A stretch of 37,024 nucleotides of DNA, from contig JAEOTE010000005.1 in the NCBI GenBank assembly GCA_016839945.1, forward strand, positions 1 through 37,024, read 5' to 3'. Positions 26,610-35,633 of this stretch are shown here, in pieces. The translations under genes and the position numbers were made by a program. The notes beneath the pieces were generated by a model, which saw only the letters and a program-made list of their open reading frames with translations, searched no databases and was not told the origin of the DNA. The stretch comes from Candidatus Heimdallarchaeota archaeon (GTDB taxonomy: Archaea; Asgardarchaeota; Heimdallarchaeia; Heimdallarchaeales; Heimdallarchaeaceae). Every line of letters starts with the position of its first letter. Within the stretch, counting starts at the first letter, position 1.

Positions 26610-27827
26610 TTATTCTTCCAAAGTATCTTTATAAATTTTCATTAACTTCTTACCAACAATCTGATGATCATAATTTTTCAAAGCGTATTTTTGAGTTTCA
26701 AAAACGATTTGCTGACTCGCCTCTTTGTTACTAATTAGCTCGTTCACTATATCTACTATTTTTGCCATATCATTCTGTGGGTATAACCAGCCACAATCTG
26801 GAGGTAACATTTCATTCATTGGAGGTTTATCAGCAGCTACAATAGGCAAACCTGAAGCCATTGCTTCTATCAAAGGAGTACCAAAACCTCCTTCCTTCGC
26901 AGGATAAAGAAGTACATCACTTATATGATAAGCTAGTAGAAGTTCATCATCATTGATATAGCCTGTAATTCTGACTGAATCCTCAATTTGTAGGTTTACA
27001 ATATTTTCTTTTATATTCTGTAATAAGGGTCCTTCACCCACTATTAGAAAAGTAGTGTTGGGAAATTCTCGCATTATGCTTGGAAAGAATTCTATTACTT
27101 CATGTTGTGATTTTCGAGATATAAATGGTCCTTGCATCAATACGATTGCTTTTCCTAAATTTAGATCATATTTGTCTCTAAAATCTTCAACATCCTCAAG
27201 TTTTGGGATTTGAGAGAATTTTTTACAGTTCAAAGAATGTGGAACAGTTTCTACTCTCTCTTTGATTTTCTTAGTTAGACGTTTGATTTTATCTAAGAGT
27301 GAAGGTGTATTAGTGATTATAACATTGCAATGGCCAACTGTTCTTCTAAGAATTCTTGAGTAAGGTCTTTTCACAAACAACCTAGATTTTAAATTTCCAG
27401 TAGTCACTGCTCCATGAACAGATAAGATTAATGGAATTTCTATATGTTTTTTTCTTTTGGCTTTTGCAAAAGCATATCCTGAAGCTTCAGTTGAATGTAT
27501 TAACGAAAACTGTTTTTCTTTGTTTATTTGCTGAAATATACTTAACGCTTGTTTTGAAAAACGTCTATGATTTTTAGCATAAAAATGTGTTTGAGTACTG
27601 TAAGCTCCCCTTGCAGATATTTGGGGGGGAAGCTTGTAGAAATGAATATTTTCTCTATTTAGTAACTCGTCATCTGAAGGCAGTTCTGTTGTTGATGCAA
27701 TATGAATATCAATATCATGATTAACTAATGATTTAACTAAAGAATAGGAGTATCGTCGAAGACCTGCCATGGGTCCTATATAAGGTGGTCCAATCTCTAT
27801 CGTAGGAATAAAGATAGAGAAACTCAT
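26610..27827 (-). CDS. GT4-family glycosyltransferase
   Basis: This 405-residue protein has a GT-B fold. The N-terminal Gly-rich loop is GPMAGLRRYSYSLVKSL. 'IITNTPSLLDKIK' and 'VPHSLNCKKF' mark the domain link. The C-terminal donor site reads 'VLLYPAKEGGFGTPLIEAMASGLPIVAADKPPMNEML', which includes the E-x(n)-E pair of family 4. Such enzymes move a sugar from a nucleotide donor to lipid or glycan acceptors at the inner membrane face. It leads a minus-strand cluster with membrane proteins, but its acceptor is unknown. The start is an ATG. Confidence 0.9.
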   Translation of the reverse strand: MSFSIFIPTIEIGPPYIGPMAGLRRYSYSLVKSLVNHDIDIHIASTTELPSDDELLNRENIHFYKLPPQISARGAYSTQTHFYAKNHRRFSKQALSIFQQINKEKQFSLIHSTEASGYAFAKAKRKKHIEIPLILSVHGAVTTGNLKSRLFVKRPYSRILRRTVGHCNVIITNTPSLLDKIKRLTKKIKERVETVPHSLNCKKFSQIPKLEDVEDFRDKYDLNLGKAIVLMQGPFISRKSQHEVIEFFPSIMREFPNTTFLIVGEGPLLQNIKENIVNLQIEDSVRITGYINDDELLLAYHISDVLLYPAKEGGFGTPLIEAMASGLPIVAADKPPMNEMLPPDCGWLYPQNDMAKIVDIVNELISNKEASQQIVFETQKYALKNYDHQIVGKKLMKIYKDTLEE

Positions 27828-27930
27828 GTGTTAAAATCTGTATAAACTACAAAAGCGTTGTGGTGGAAATTTTACTATTATTGTTAAACCAAAATAGAAA
27901 TAAGTATTATATTAAGAAAATAGTATAACC

Positions 27931-28704
27931 ATGAGTGAGATAGAAGAAGAAATATTAGAAACAATATTTGAACAAGGTCTTAGTTCTAAAGTCTTAGTTA
28001 TGATAAGGAAAAATCTTTCTTTAATTAGTAAAGAGTTTCTAACAGACATTCTTGCTGAAAACGTTAGCTTGTATACAAATTATCTATTATTAGTAGAATT
28101 TCTTCCTCAAATATGGAAAGAGAACACAAATTCAAGTGAGAACTTATTGGTTTATATATGTGGTTTAGCTCATAGGTTCTTCTACCTTGCTAGAGAACAT
28201 CCTCTAGGTAAAAAAATATCTGAAAACCAAGAGAGAGAATTGCAGGATATACACAAAATGCTCTGTAATTTTATGGAAACTTGTCTGGAAGAAGATCTTG
28301 TTTCTATTGATGATTCATTGGAAAAAATAGATTCTTTTGAAGAACTTTTAATAGCAATGAATAAATCACCTAAGTATCCATCAAGAATAACAGATATCTT
28401 TCAAGTCACTGGAAGTTTGTTTTATCATTTTGCATTAAATGAAAATCAAAAAATTAGAAACAAAGATGAACTAGGATTATATCTTTCCCGATGTTTTGTA
28501 CTTTGGAAGTTAGGATCTATAGATGATCAAAGAATGGTTTTATGTTTAGAAAAAGGAGCTGAAAAACTACAAGGAACTATAAATCAAGAAGAGTTTGAAA
28601 AAATACTCGCACTAGAGATACAAAATTATCAATTCTTACAATTAGGAATTGATCACAAACAAGTAAAATTAGTAGTTGACGTTTTTAGTAAACTGAGCTC
28701 TTAA
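27931..28704 (+). CDS. Helical protein of unknown function
   Basis: This 257-residue protein begins at an ATG only about 20 bases after TATTATATTA (27905-27914), so it is probably leaderless. It is rich in Leu, Glu and Lys, predicted helical and soluble, with no signal peptide or metal motif. Segments such as 'LTDILAENVSLYTNYLLLVEFLPQIWKE' and 'ELGLYLSRCFVLWKLGSIDDQR' look like alpha-solenoid helices. I do not recognise a family. Its last 20 bases overlap the end of the convergent gene. Confidence 0.6.
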   Translation: MSEIEEEILETIFEQGLSSKVLVMIRKNLSLISKEFLTDILAENVSLYTNYLLLVEFLPQIWKENTNSSENLLVYICGLAHRFFYLAREHPLGKKISENQERELQDIHKMLCNFMETCLEEDLVSIDDSLEKIDSFEELLIAMNKSPKYPSRITDIFQVTGSLFYHFALNENQKIRNKDELGLYLSRCFVLWKLGSIDDQRMVLCLEKGAEKLQGTINQEEFEKILALEIQNYQFLQLGIDHKQVKLVVDVFSKLSS

Positions 28705-29209
28705 CATTAGTCACTCTTTTTTTTTTGCTAAGAACATATGATTTTAGTTCAGCAGATATTCGAGATGCTTTTTGGATTTCAGGAGCAATATAATTCAGCA
28801 AATCTCTAGGAATTTCTTTACTCACAAAAATATTCGTTATTATCTCATCAAGAACTTCAGGTTTAAGATCTGGGTTATTTAACAACTCTTTGACTGCAAT
28901 GATTTTCTGAGTTGAAGGTATATTATCTTCTAATGTAATTAATGAAGCCCATGCTTTAATTGTAGAATAAACAGACATATCAGCTGTTTGAACATCCAAT
29001 GCCATTTTAAAACGCCACTTCTTTACTTCAATAGATAAAGTTCCTTTAGCTATCGCTCTCCCTAGAGTCATAGCGTTTTCCATGTTTGGTATAAGATTAT
29101 AATTCTCAAGAAGTTCCTTAATTGAACTATCTTCAGGATTTTTGACCTCTTTTGCCACTTTTATCCCCAGTTTTACTAATATTTTCTCTATCTTTATAAT
29201 GATAATCAA
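28685..29209 (-). CDS. Small helical protein of unknown function
   Basis: The frame gives up to 174 residues from a TTG at 29209. TATATATATA on this strand lies immediately upstream (29212-29221), which would put transcription start inside the reading frame near 29190. The GTG at 29158, preceded by a GGGG, may therefore be the real start. The protein is helical and charged, with 'NAMTLGRAIAKGTLSIEVKKWRFKMAL' and a basic Lys/Arg tail (LSKKKRVTNVK). No known family. It overlaps the end of the opposite-strand gene by 20 bases. Confidence 0.5.
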   Translation of the reverse strand: MIIIIKIEKILVKLGIKVAKEVKNPEDSSIKELLENYNLIPNMENAMTLGRAIAKGTLSIEVKKWRFKMALDVQTADMSVYSTIKAWASLITLEDNIPSTQKIIAVKELLNNPDLKPEVLDEIITNIFVSKEIPRDLLNYIAPEIQKASRISAELKSYVLSKKKRVTNVKSSVY

Positions 29210-29435
29210 CTTATATATATATTACTCTCTAAGGAATTCTAACACTAAAGTTCGAGAAAAATAGAGGATTATACCTTATTAGAACTCACCTTTTGTGAAA
29301 GATGACTTTCATAATTAGGTTTCTAGACTATATGTAGTCTAACCTTATAGCAAGGTTTTAGTTTTTTTTCCCACTAAAATAACGTTTTGTATACTTTAGA
29401 CGCTCTGCATTACAAAAAAAGGGGTTTTGGAGATT
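29210..29435. other. Intergenic region with three neighbouring hairpins and a minus-strand terminator
   Basis: Read on the + strand: GAAAG-atga-CTTTC (29297-29310); a stronger stem TAGACTA/TAGTCTA (29324-29330, 29335-29341) extended by AGGT/ACCT (29317-29320, 29342-29345); and ACCTT/AAGGT (29342-29346, 29352-29356), which competes with the second. A T-rich run follows on the + strand (29357-29369). On the minus strand seven T at 29414-29420 could end the M20 gene. No coding frame. Confidence 0.35.
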
Positions 29436-30620
29436 TTACATGAATAAATTGTAAAATCCAAGAAGGGTATAAATAGCTGTTCCTTTCCATAAAACTTCTT
29501 CATCAACATCAAATTTAGGGTGATGATGGGGATGAATAATTCCTTTATCTTCATTATATAATCCTAAAGCAATGAATGCTCCTTTAGTTTTGTTTAGATA
29601 GAAGGCAAAGTCTTCACCACCCATAGTCAGATCAGCTTCAACGACCTTATCTAAAGGCTTGAGAATCTCAGTGAGTTTTACTACACTCTCTTCATGGTTA
29701 ATTGTAGGAGGGTAAAAAATACCATCAATTTCGAATTCTACTTTTCCTTCACATCTCCATGCTTGGCAATAACCTTCTACTACTTCAGTGATCCGTTTTA
29801 TAATAAATTCTCTAACTTCAACACTGAAAGTTCTAAAAGTTCCTTCCATTTTAACTTCTGAAGGTATGATATTGTGAGCATCACTTCCCTTGATGACAGG
29901 AACAGTGATAACAGCTTTTTCAAGCGGATCAATCTCTCGAGTTCTAATCTTTTGTATTGCATTGTAAATATCTGCCATTACACTAGTTGGATCTATAGTT
30001 TGTTCAGGTGATGCTGCATGACCTCCTTTACCTTTAATGGTTATTCGAAACTCATCAGCAGATGCTAAGAAAGGTCCTGCTCGAGTACCTATCACTCCAC
30101 TTAGGAGCTCTCTCCAAACATGAATTCCAAAAATCTCGTCTATATCATTAATATGACCTTCATCGACTATTTTCTTAGCTCCTCCTCCACCCTCCTCTGC
30201 TGGTTGAAAAATAAGTTTCACTTTACCTGGTAATTGATCTTTATACTTGTATAGTAATTTTGCAGCTCCTAACAACATTGCACAATGAGCATCATGACCA
30301 CAAGCATGCATTTTCCCTGGAATTGTGCTTTTGTATGGAACTTCATTTTCTTCTTCAACATTCAAAGCATCAGAATCAGCTCGCAAACCAATAGTTTTTC
30401 CTTCTTGAGCACCATCTAATTGTGCTATTACACCTGTTTTAGCAACACGAATAGTTTGGTAACCTATTTTGTGAAGCTCTTCTTCAATGAATTGAGCGGT
30501 TTGTTCCTCCTCAAATTTAATTTCAGGATACATATGAAAATGACGACGAGTACTAATGATATAATCTTCAAGGTTTTTAGATTCGTCAATCAATGTTTTC
30601 TTGAATTGTTCTTTATCCAT
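29436..30620 (-). CDS. M20-family metal-dependent amidohydrolase/carboxypeptidase
   Basis: This 394-residue protein matches the M20D group (N-acyl-amino-acid and IAA-amino-acid hydrolases, hippurate hydrolases). Metal site segments are visible in order: MHACGHDAHCAMLLGAAKLL (Cys and His ligands), FQPAEEGGGGAKKIV (catalytic Glu pair), IFGIHVW, KGKGGHAASPEQTIDPT (dimerisation-domain His) and TMGGEDFAFYL. The family hydrolyses amide bonds of N-acylated amino acids or short peptides in the cytosol. The ATG at 30620 lies 120 bases from the divergent P-type ATPase start. The acyl substrate is not predictable. Confidence 0.93.
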   Translation of the reverse strand: MDKEQFKKTLIDESKNLEDYIISTRRHFHMYPEIKFEEEQTAQFIEEELHKIGYQTIRVAKTGVIAQLDGAQEGKTIGLRADSDALNVEEENEVPYKSTIPGKMHACGHDAHCAMLLGAAKLLYKYKDQLPGKVKLIFQPAEEGGGGAKKIVDEGHINDIDEIFGIHVWRELLSGVIGTRAGPFLASADEFRITIKGKGGHAASPEQTIDPTSVMADIYNAIQKIRTREIDPLEKAVITVPVIKGSDAHNIIPSEVKMEGTFRTFSVEVREFIIKRITEVVEGYCQAWRCEGKVEFEIDGIFYPPTINHEESVVKLTEILKPLDKVVEADLTMGGEDFAFYLNKTKGAFIALGLYNEDKGIIHPHHHPKFDVDEEVLWKGTAIYTLLGFYNLFM

Positions 30621-30710
30621 AGTGTGAGTGATATTCTAATGTATTTTTACTTTTCTGTAAACCCTTGATCTTGTTTAGCCAATATTTTTTGCTAGATGGC
30701 AATTTTTAAG

Positions 30711-30740
30711 TTAGTTATAATTTAATCTTCTGTGAGAATA
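30711..30740 (+). promoter_or_regulatory. TATA element deciding the start of the P-type ATPase gene
   Basis: TTAGTTATAATTTAA (30711-30725) is a TATA-like element whose expected transcription start, about 25 bases on, coincides with ATG 30741. This supports a leaderless message starting at that ATG rather than at the in-frame GTG at 30732. Confidence 0.5.
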
Positions 30741-32879
30741 ATGTCTGAATTAAAGGGAGTAGTAAAAGGAATGGACTGCGCAAATTGTGTAGCTAAAGTT
30801 ACAAAGTCCTTAGAGGGTGTTTCAGGCATTGAAGAAGTTAAAATTAACCTTGTTTCTACTAAACTTTTAGTAAAATACAATACAGAGGAAGTTTCTGAAA
30901 AAGAGATTATTAAAACAATTAAAAAAACAGGGTACAGGTTTGAAAGAGGATATAGACAAGAATCTTTTTTCAATTTAAAGAAGAATACTAATCTAATATT
31001 CTTTCTGATAGGTCTTGTTTTTCTGATTACAGCTTTAGCTGTTGACTATTCTGGTGTTCCTCATTTTCATCCACTTTTCTACATTCCAATAATTGTCATT
31101 GGTGGAATCCCAATATACAAAAAAGCTTTCACTTCATTGAGAGCTAAAACAATAGATATTGACTTGTTAATGGTAATAGCAGTTATTGGAGCAATGATAA
31201 TCTCATACTGGGAAGAAGCTGCAGAAATTATTGTATTATTTACACTTGCTGAGCTTCTAGAAGCATTTTCAATGGACAAAGCTAGACAATCAATTAGAGA
31301 ATTAATGGATTTGACTCCTCCTACAGCAATACGACTGGTAAAAGGAAGAAAACATGAAATTGTTCCAGTTGAGGAATTAGTTGTGGGAGATCGTGTAAGC
31401 ATAAAACCAGGAGGAAGAGTTCCCATTGATGGTAAAATTGACTGGGGAAAAACGTATGTTGATCAAAGTCCAATTACGGGTGAATCTAAACCTATATTCA
31501 AAGAAGTAGGTGATAACGTTTATTCGGGTTCTGTAATTATTGATGGTTACTTAATTATTCGAGTAACAAGTATGCCTAATGAAAGCACAGTAGCAAGAAT
31601 TACTAAGTTAATAGAAGAAGCTGAGCAACAGAAATCTAAAAGAGAACAATTTATACAGAAATTTGCTAAGTACTATACTCCTACTATGGTTCTAATAGCT
31701 ATTTTAGTCACATTTATTCCAGTAGTTATTCTAAGTCAACCATTTAATGTTTGGTTTTACAATAGTCTTGTAGTTCTAGTTATCTCATGTCCCTGTGCAT
31801 TAGTACTTTCTACTCCAATTACTGTAGTGACAGCTATTACTAGAGCTTCAAAAAACGGAGTTTTAATTAAAGGAGGAAGATTCTTGGAAGCTCTTTCTGA
31901 TGTTAAAACATTAGCCTTGGATAAAACTGGCACTCTCTCATCAGGAAAACTGAAAGTTTACAAAATTGAACCTTCAGAAGGCTATACTGAAAAAGAAATC
32001 ATTGAATTAGCATACAGCTTAGAAAGTCATTCAGAACATAAAATTGGAGAAGCGATAACTGAATTGGGAATAGAAAACGATTCTCGATTATTAGGTTATA
32101 AGGACATTAAAGTAATGCCTGGAAAGGGAATAAAAGGAACAAGAAAGAAAACAAACTACTACATCGGAAATGAATCTTTGGTAGATGATATTATTGGTCT
32201 TGAATATTGTGATTTAGAGTGTGAAGAAACTGAAAGCATTGTAAGTTATGTCTTAACAGATGAAAAAGTTATAGCACACATTCATATGTCTGATGAATTA
32301 CGTAAAGAGACCAAAGATGTTATTCGTTCATTAAAGAAAATTGGATTGCATCAATTAATCATGCTAACTGGTGATAATGAGGAAGTAGCATCAAAAATAG
32401 CAGAAGAACTAGAAATCCAACATGAATCAGAATTATTACCAGAGCATAAGATGGAAATAATCAAGAAACTAAAAAATGAATATGGGCCCATAGCAATGGT
32501 AGGTGATGGAATTAACGATAGCCCAGCTTTGGCAATCTCTGATGTAGGTATTTCCATGGGTTCAACAGGAACGGCAATAACAATAGAAACTTCAGATATA
32601 GTGCTTTCTTCTGATAATCTATATAGTCTCCCTTACTTATTTAAACTAAGTAAACAAACAAAAACAACAATTCAAATCAATGTTATTTTGTCACTTCTTA
32701 TAAAATTCGCATTCTTTGCATTAGTATTTCTAAGCGTTGCAATTCCATCAATAGGTACATTCTTTGGAGATTCACTTCTCTGGTTAGCTGTTTTAATTGG
32801 AGATATGGGGGCTTCATTACTCGTAATTCTAAATGCAATGAGAGTGGGAAGGAAATACAAAAAACTGGTAAAGAACTAA
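30741..32879 (+). CDS. P1B-type heavy-metal ATPase, Zn/Cd-type
   Basis: This 712-residue protein starts at ATG 30741. An N-terminal HMA domain has GMDCANC (C13, C16). Then come the actuator motif ITGES, the metal-binding membrane motif CPC (350-352, in VISCPCALVLSTP), the phosphorylation site DKTGT (D394), TGDN and GDGINDSPALA. The last helices contain 'LIGDMGASLLVILNAMR', whose Asp-x-Gly context is that of the Zn2+/Cd2+/Pb2+ (P1B-2) group rather than of copper pumps. Such pumps export metal using ATP. The nucleotide-domain motif usually written SEHP is SEHK here (H433, K434). A stand-alone promoter suggests individual, perhaps metal-responsive, expression. Confidence 0.93.
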   Translation: MSELKGVVKGMDCANCVAKVTKSLEGVSGIEEVKINLVSTKLLVKYNTEEVSEKEIIKTIKKTGYRFERGYRQESFFNLKKNTNLIFFLIGLVFLITALAVDYSGVPHFHPLFYIPIIVIGGIPIYKKAFTSLRAKTIDIDLLMVIAVIGAMIISYWEEAAEIIVLFTLAELLEAFSMDKARQSIRELMDLTPPTAIRLVKGRKHEIVPVEELVVGDRVSIKPGGRVPIDGKIDWGKTYVDQSPITGESKPIFKEVGDNVYSGSVIIDGYLIIRVTSMPNESTVARITKLIEEAEQQKSKREQFIQKFAKYYTPTMVLIAILVTFIPVVILSQPFNVWFYNSLVVLVISCPCALVLSTPITVVTAITRASKNGVLIKGGRFLEALSDVKTLALDKTGTLSSGKLKVYKIEPSEGYTEKEIIELAYSLESHSEHKIGEAITELGIENDSRLLGYKDIKVMPGKGIKGTRKKTNYYIGNESLVDDIIGLEYCDLECEETESIVSYVLTDEKVIAHIHMSDELRKETKDVIRSLKKIGLHQLIMLTGDNEEVASKIAEELEIQHESELLPEHKMEIIKKLKNEYGPIAMVGDGINDSPALAISDVGISMGSTGTAITIETSDIVLSSDNLYSLPYLFKLSKQTKTTIQINVILSLLIKFAFFALVFLSVAIPSIGTFFGDSLLWLAVLIGDMGASLLVILNAMRVGRKYKKLVKN

Positions 32880-32921
32880 CTTAATAAACACTTTTACTAA
32901 ATTTGAGTAGGTAAATCTCTT

Positions 32922-34778
32922 ATGAGTAGTCAAAATGGATCAACAAACAAAGTTATTGCTATTGTCTTAGCTGTCATAGTATTCATTGCGGCACTCTCAG
33001 CTATACTGATATTTACTTCTCGACCAGATCAACAAGGAGGTTTTTTTGAAACTTCTATTAGATATTACACTAAAGGAACTGAAAAAGTCTTTTTCCCAGA
33101 ATATTCAACCACTATAATTCAAAGCATTAGAGATATCGGCATAGATGCTGTTGACTATCCTACTGAGTATAGTTACTTCCTTGATATAGTTCTTAAATCA
33201 AAGAATTATGAGATGGCTCTGATAGAGATAGAGATTGAAACGGTTCCGCATCTCGAGCTTTTCTTTACAGAAGGGGCAAGTTGGAATTTTTTTAATTTTA
33301 AAGATGAAATAGATAACGGAACAACTAATAGTTATATCTCAAATATTACAAAAGAAACCGATTTTTATACTAGAAAAAATTTGTTTGAAGATCTACAAGT
33401 ACACCTAATGGATAGCGTTTTACCAATGGTTCCACTTTTTTCCCCAGTAAGAACTTTTGGATTTTGGGATAATTTGAAAGGATACACATCATCGCTAGGA
33501 ATCTCTCATAGCCTCCCATATATGTATTTTGTAGGATCTCATGATGGTCAATCATCAACTGATCAATTAAACATAGGAATTGGAAAATGGTTTGATTTAC
33601 ATCCTTTAACTATAAGGGAATCAGGAGAAAAAGCAATTGTTTCTCTGTTTATGGATAAATTAATAGAAGTTGATGAAAATGGTGCAGTTACCAAATACGG
33701 TTTGATTGATAATTGGGAGTATACCAATCAGACCACTTTATTAGTTCATTTGAGAGATAGTGTTGAATGGCACGCAGATGTAGATGGTCTATTTCCTAAT
33801 CAATTATTTACACCTAATGATGTAATGTTTACACTAGATCTTTTACGAAGCCCTATTTCTAATACAAACTATGAAGTATTTAGGTGGATAAAATCATATG
33901 AAATGTATAATAGTAGTACAGTTGCCATTTACATTGATTCTGATTCTAGCACACCAGAGAGAGAACCGTATGCTTTTCCTCTGGAAGATTTATCAGTATA
34001 TCCACTTCCTGACCATTATCTAAATGTTGGTGGAGATATTGAGAATATTATAAGTTCAGGTAGATGGTCTAAGTTCAGAACAGATCCATTTGGGACTGGG
34101 AAGTATATCTTTAATTCAACAGAAAGTCAAACCGATTTAACAGCTGTACTATACAAAAATGATGATTGGCACGGTGTTGGAGTTATACCAGGAGAACCAA
34201 CAAATTTAGCATTTGAAAAAATAGAAGCATTTACAAGAGATGACATTTTTTCAATGAGAATAGATTTACAAAATGGAGATCTGGATATAGCTGATTTTGG
34301 GAAAGATCCAGCTATTGAAGATAGAATTGATGTTTCAGAAATAAAAGTTGTTTCCAAACTTGAGAAATCCCTCATAATACTTGCGTTTAATCTTCAGAAT
34401 GCGATTTTTGGAGGTAATAACAATTTTATCCCAACAAATGAGACTGGAATTTCAAAAGGATTAGCAATCAGAAAAGCTCTTGCTTCTGTTATTGATAAAA
34501 ACCTAATAAACTCTCATTTTCATAATAACAAATACAATCTCTCTCATACTCCAATCGCACCATATTTCAGGGATTACTATTTCGATGGTGTTCAGCAGTA
34601 TTCATTTAATATGAGTCAAGCGCTACATTACCTTGAATTAGCAGGATATAATCTATCAAGAAATAATGATGAACAAACAGCAGAGAGTTCATTTAGCATG
34701 ATGAGTTCTTTAGTAAGTCTAGGCTTTGGAGCAGTTTTAGCTGTTGTGTTTCTTAGAAGAAGAAAAAGAAGTGTTTAA
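32922..34778 (+). CDS. Family-5 (oligopeptide-type) ABC binding protein with permuted segment order, membrane anchored
   Basis: This 618-residue protein has an N-terminal membrane helix (about 10-32). Residues about 50-205 match what is normally the C-terminal part of SBP family 5: 'STTIIQSIRDIGIDA', 'YSYFLDIVLKSKNYEMALIEI', 'FYTRKNLFEDLQVHLMDSVLPMVPLF' and 'DNLKGYTSSLGI'. Residues about 210-580 match the normally N-terminal and middle part: 'LHPLTIRESGEKAIVSLFMDKLIEVDENG', 'WEYTNQTTLLVHLRDSVEWH', 'FTPNDVMFTLDLLRSP', 'DPFGTGKYIF', 'AIRKALASVIDKNLI' and 'FNMSQALHYLELAGYNLS'. A C-terminal helix and an RRRKRS tail anchor it. The order is inverted compared with the family. No permease or ATPase gene adjoins it. 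Solute unknown; peptides or sugars are usual for the family. Confidence 0.78.
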   Translation: MSSQNGSTNKVIAIVLAVIVFIAALSAILIFTSRPDQQGGFFETSIRYYTKGTEKVFFPEYSTTIIQSIRDIGIDAVDYPTEYSYFLDIVLKSKNYEMALIEIEIETVPHLELFFTEGASWNFFNFKDEIDNGTTNSYISNITKETDFYTRKNLFEDLQVHLMDSVLPMVPLFSPVRTFGFWDNLKGYTSSLGISHSLPYMYFVGSHDGQSSTDQLNIGIGKWFDLHPLTIRESGEKAIVSLFMDKLIEVDENGAVTKYGLIDNWEYTNQTTLLVHLRDSVEWHADVDGLFPNQLFTPNDVMFTLDLLRSPISNTNYEVFRWIKSYEMYNSSTVAIYIDSDSSTPEREPYAFPLEDLSVYPLPDHYLNVGGDIENIISSGRWSKFRTDPFGTGKYIFNSTESQTDLTAVLYKNDDWHGVGVIPGEPTNLAFEKIEAFTRDDIFSMRIDLQNGDLDIADFGKDPAIEDRIDVSEIKVVSKLEKSLIILAFNLQNAIFGGNNNFIPTNETGISKGLAIRKALASVIDKNLINSHFHNNKYNLSHTPIAPYFRDYYFDGVQQYSFNMSQALHYLELAGYNLSRNNDEQTAESSFSMMSSLVSLGFGAVLAVVFLRRRKRSV

Positions 34779-34779
34779 A

Positions 34780-35499
34780 ATGGAAAGTATAGAAGAACTA
34801 AAAAAAACTAATTTGAAAAATAAACCATTAATTCAATCTTTCAGTGGAAGTGGAGCAATTGGTACCATAATCTCAACATTCTTAATCAAAGCTCTAAAGA
34901 TGGAACAAATTGCTGTAGTGCGTTCAAAATCAATTCCTCCTGTAGCAATTATTAAAGATGGTAAAATCGAACATCCAATAAGAATTTTTGAATCAGATGA
35001 TTTAGCATTAATGTCTTGTGAAATACCAATATCATATGGAAATACTCAAAATTTTCTAAGAATGCTAGTAAATTACTACCTTAAGAAAGGAGTCTCCTAC
35101 ATTGTTCCAGTTGGAGGATTACCAATAATAAAAGATCCTGCTGATAATGCTAAATGTTTTGCAATTGCAGCTAATGAAGAGATGATTACCTTCCTCGATG
35201 GAAAGAAAGTACCAATTCTAGATGAAGGGATAGTTTATGGAACAGCTGTCGAAACGCTAGAAGTGTGTGATTCTAAAGGATTTAAGAAATGCTTCTCTTT
35301 GTTAGCTGAATGTGACCCAAACGTTGCAAGTTATAGTTCTGCTAAAAAAATCATAATGGAATTATCTAAGATATTTGGTTTTTATTTTGATGAAAAGCAA
35401 TTCGATGAGGTTTCTTCAATTATACAACAAAGAATAGATGAAAGCACAAAAATAGTTCTTGAAGAAGCAATGGATAAGACAAGAGAAAGTCATTTGTGA
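34780..35499 (+). CDS. PAC2-family protein (proteasome assembly chaperone-like)
   Basis: This 239-residue protein is read from ATG 34780, one base after the previous stop; an in-frame TTG at 34744 would overlap that gene and is less likely. 'PLIQSFSGSGAIGTIISTFLIKALKMEQIAVVRS', then 'PPVAIIKDGKIEHPIRIFESDDLALMSCEIPI' and 'LKKGVSYIVPVGGLPI' follow the PAC2 pattern (a Gly-rich loop, then strands). Archaeal members relate to eukaryotic PAC2 and to PbaA/PbaB, some of which bind proteasome subunits. Near co-transcription with the binding protein gene gives no functional clue. The C-terminal helix is Glu/Lys-rich. Confidence 0.8.
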   Translation: MESIEELKKTNLKNKPLIQSFSGSGAIGTIISTFLIKALKMEQIAVVRSKSIPPVAIIKDGKIEHPIRIFESDDLALMSCEIPISYGNTQNFLRMLVNYYLKKGVSYIVPVGGLPIIKDPADNAKCFAIAANEEMITFLDGKKVPILDEGIVYGTAVETLEVCDSKGFKKCFSLLAECDPNVASYSSAKKIIMELSKIFGFYFDEKQFDEVSSIIQQRIDESTKIVLEEAMDKTRESHL

Positions 35500-35604
35500 T
35501 AAAAAAATCCCGACAAAAAAACAATAAAATATTTAGGGAAGAGAAAAGACGAAAAAATGTATTTTTGTCGAGTTTCAGCCTCTGTCACGAACACCAGACA
35601 AAGA
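35500..35604 (+). other. Non-coding leader region with long-range inverted repeat
   Basis: CGACAAAAA (35511-35519) and TTTTTGTCG (35562-35570) are a 9-base inverted repeat with a 42-base loop. It may act in ending transcription of the preceding gene. No coding frame is seen. Confidence 0.3.
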
Positions 35605-35612
35605 TTTAAATA
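35605..35612 (+). promoter_or_regulatory. TATA element for the structured RNA
   Basis: TTTAAATA in GATTTAAATAGG. About 25 bases downstream (near 35634) the base composition changes to G/C-richer sequence that has many stems and no reading frame. Confidence 0.5.
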
Positions 35613-35633
35613 GGTTGGAGACAAAATATTATC

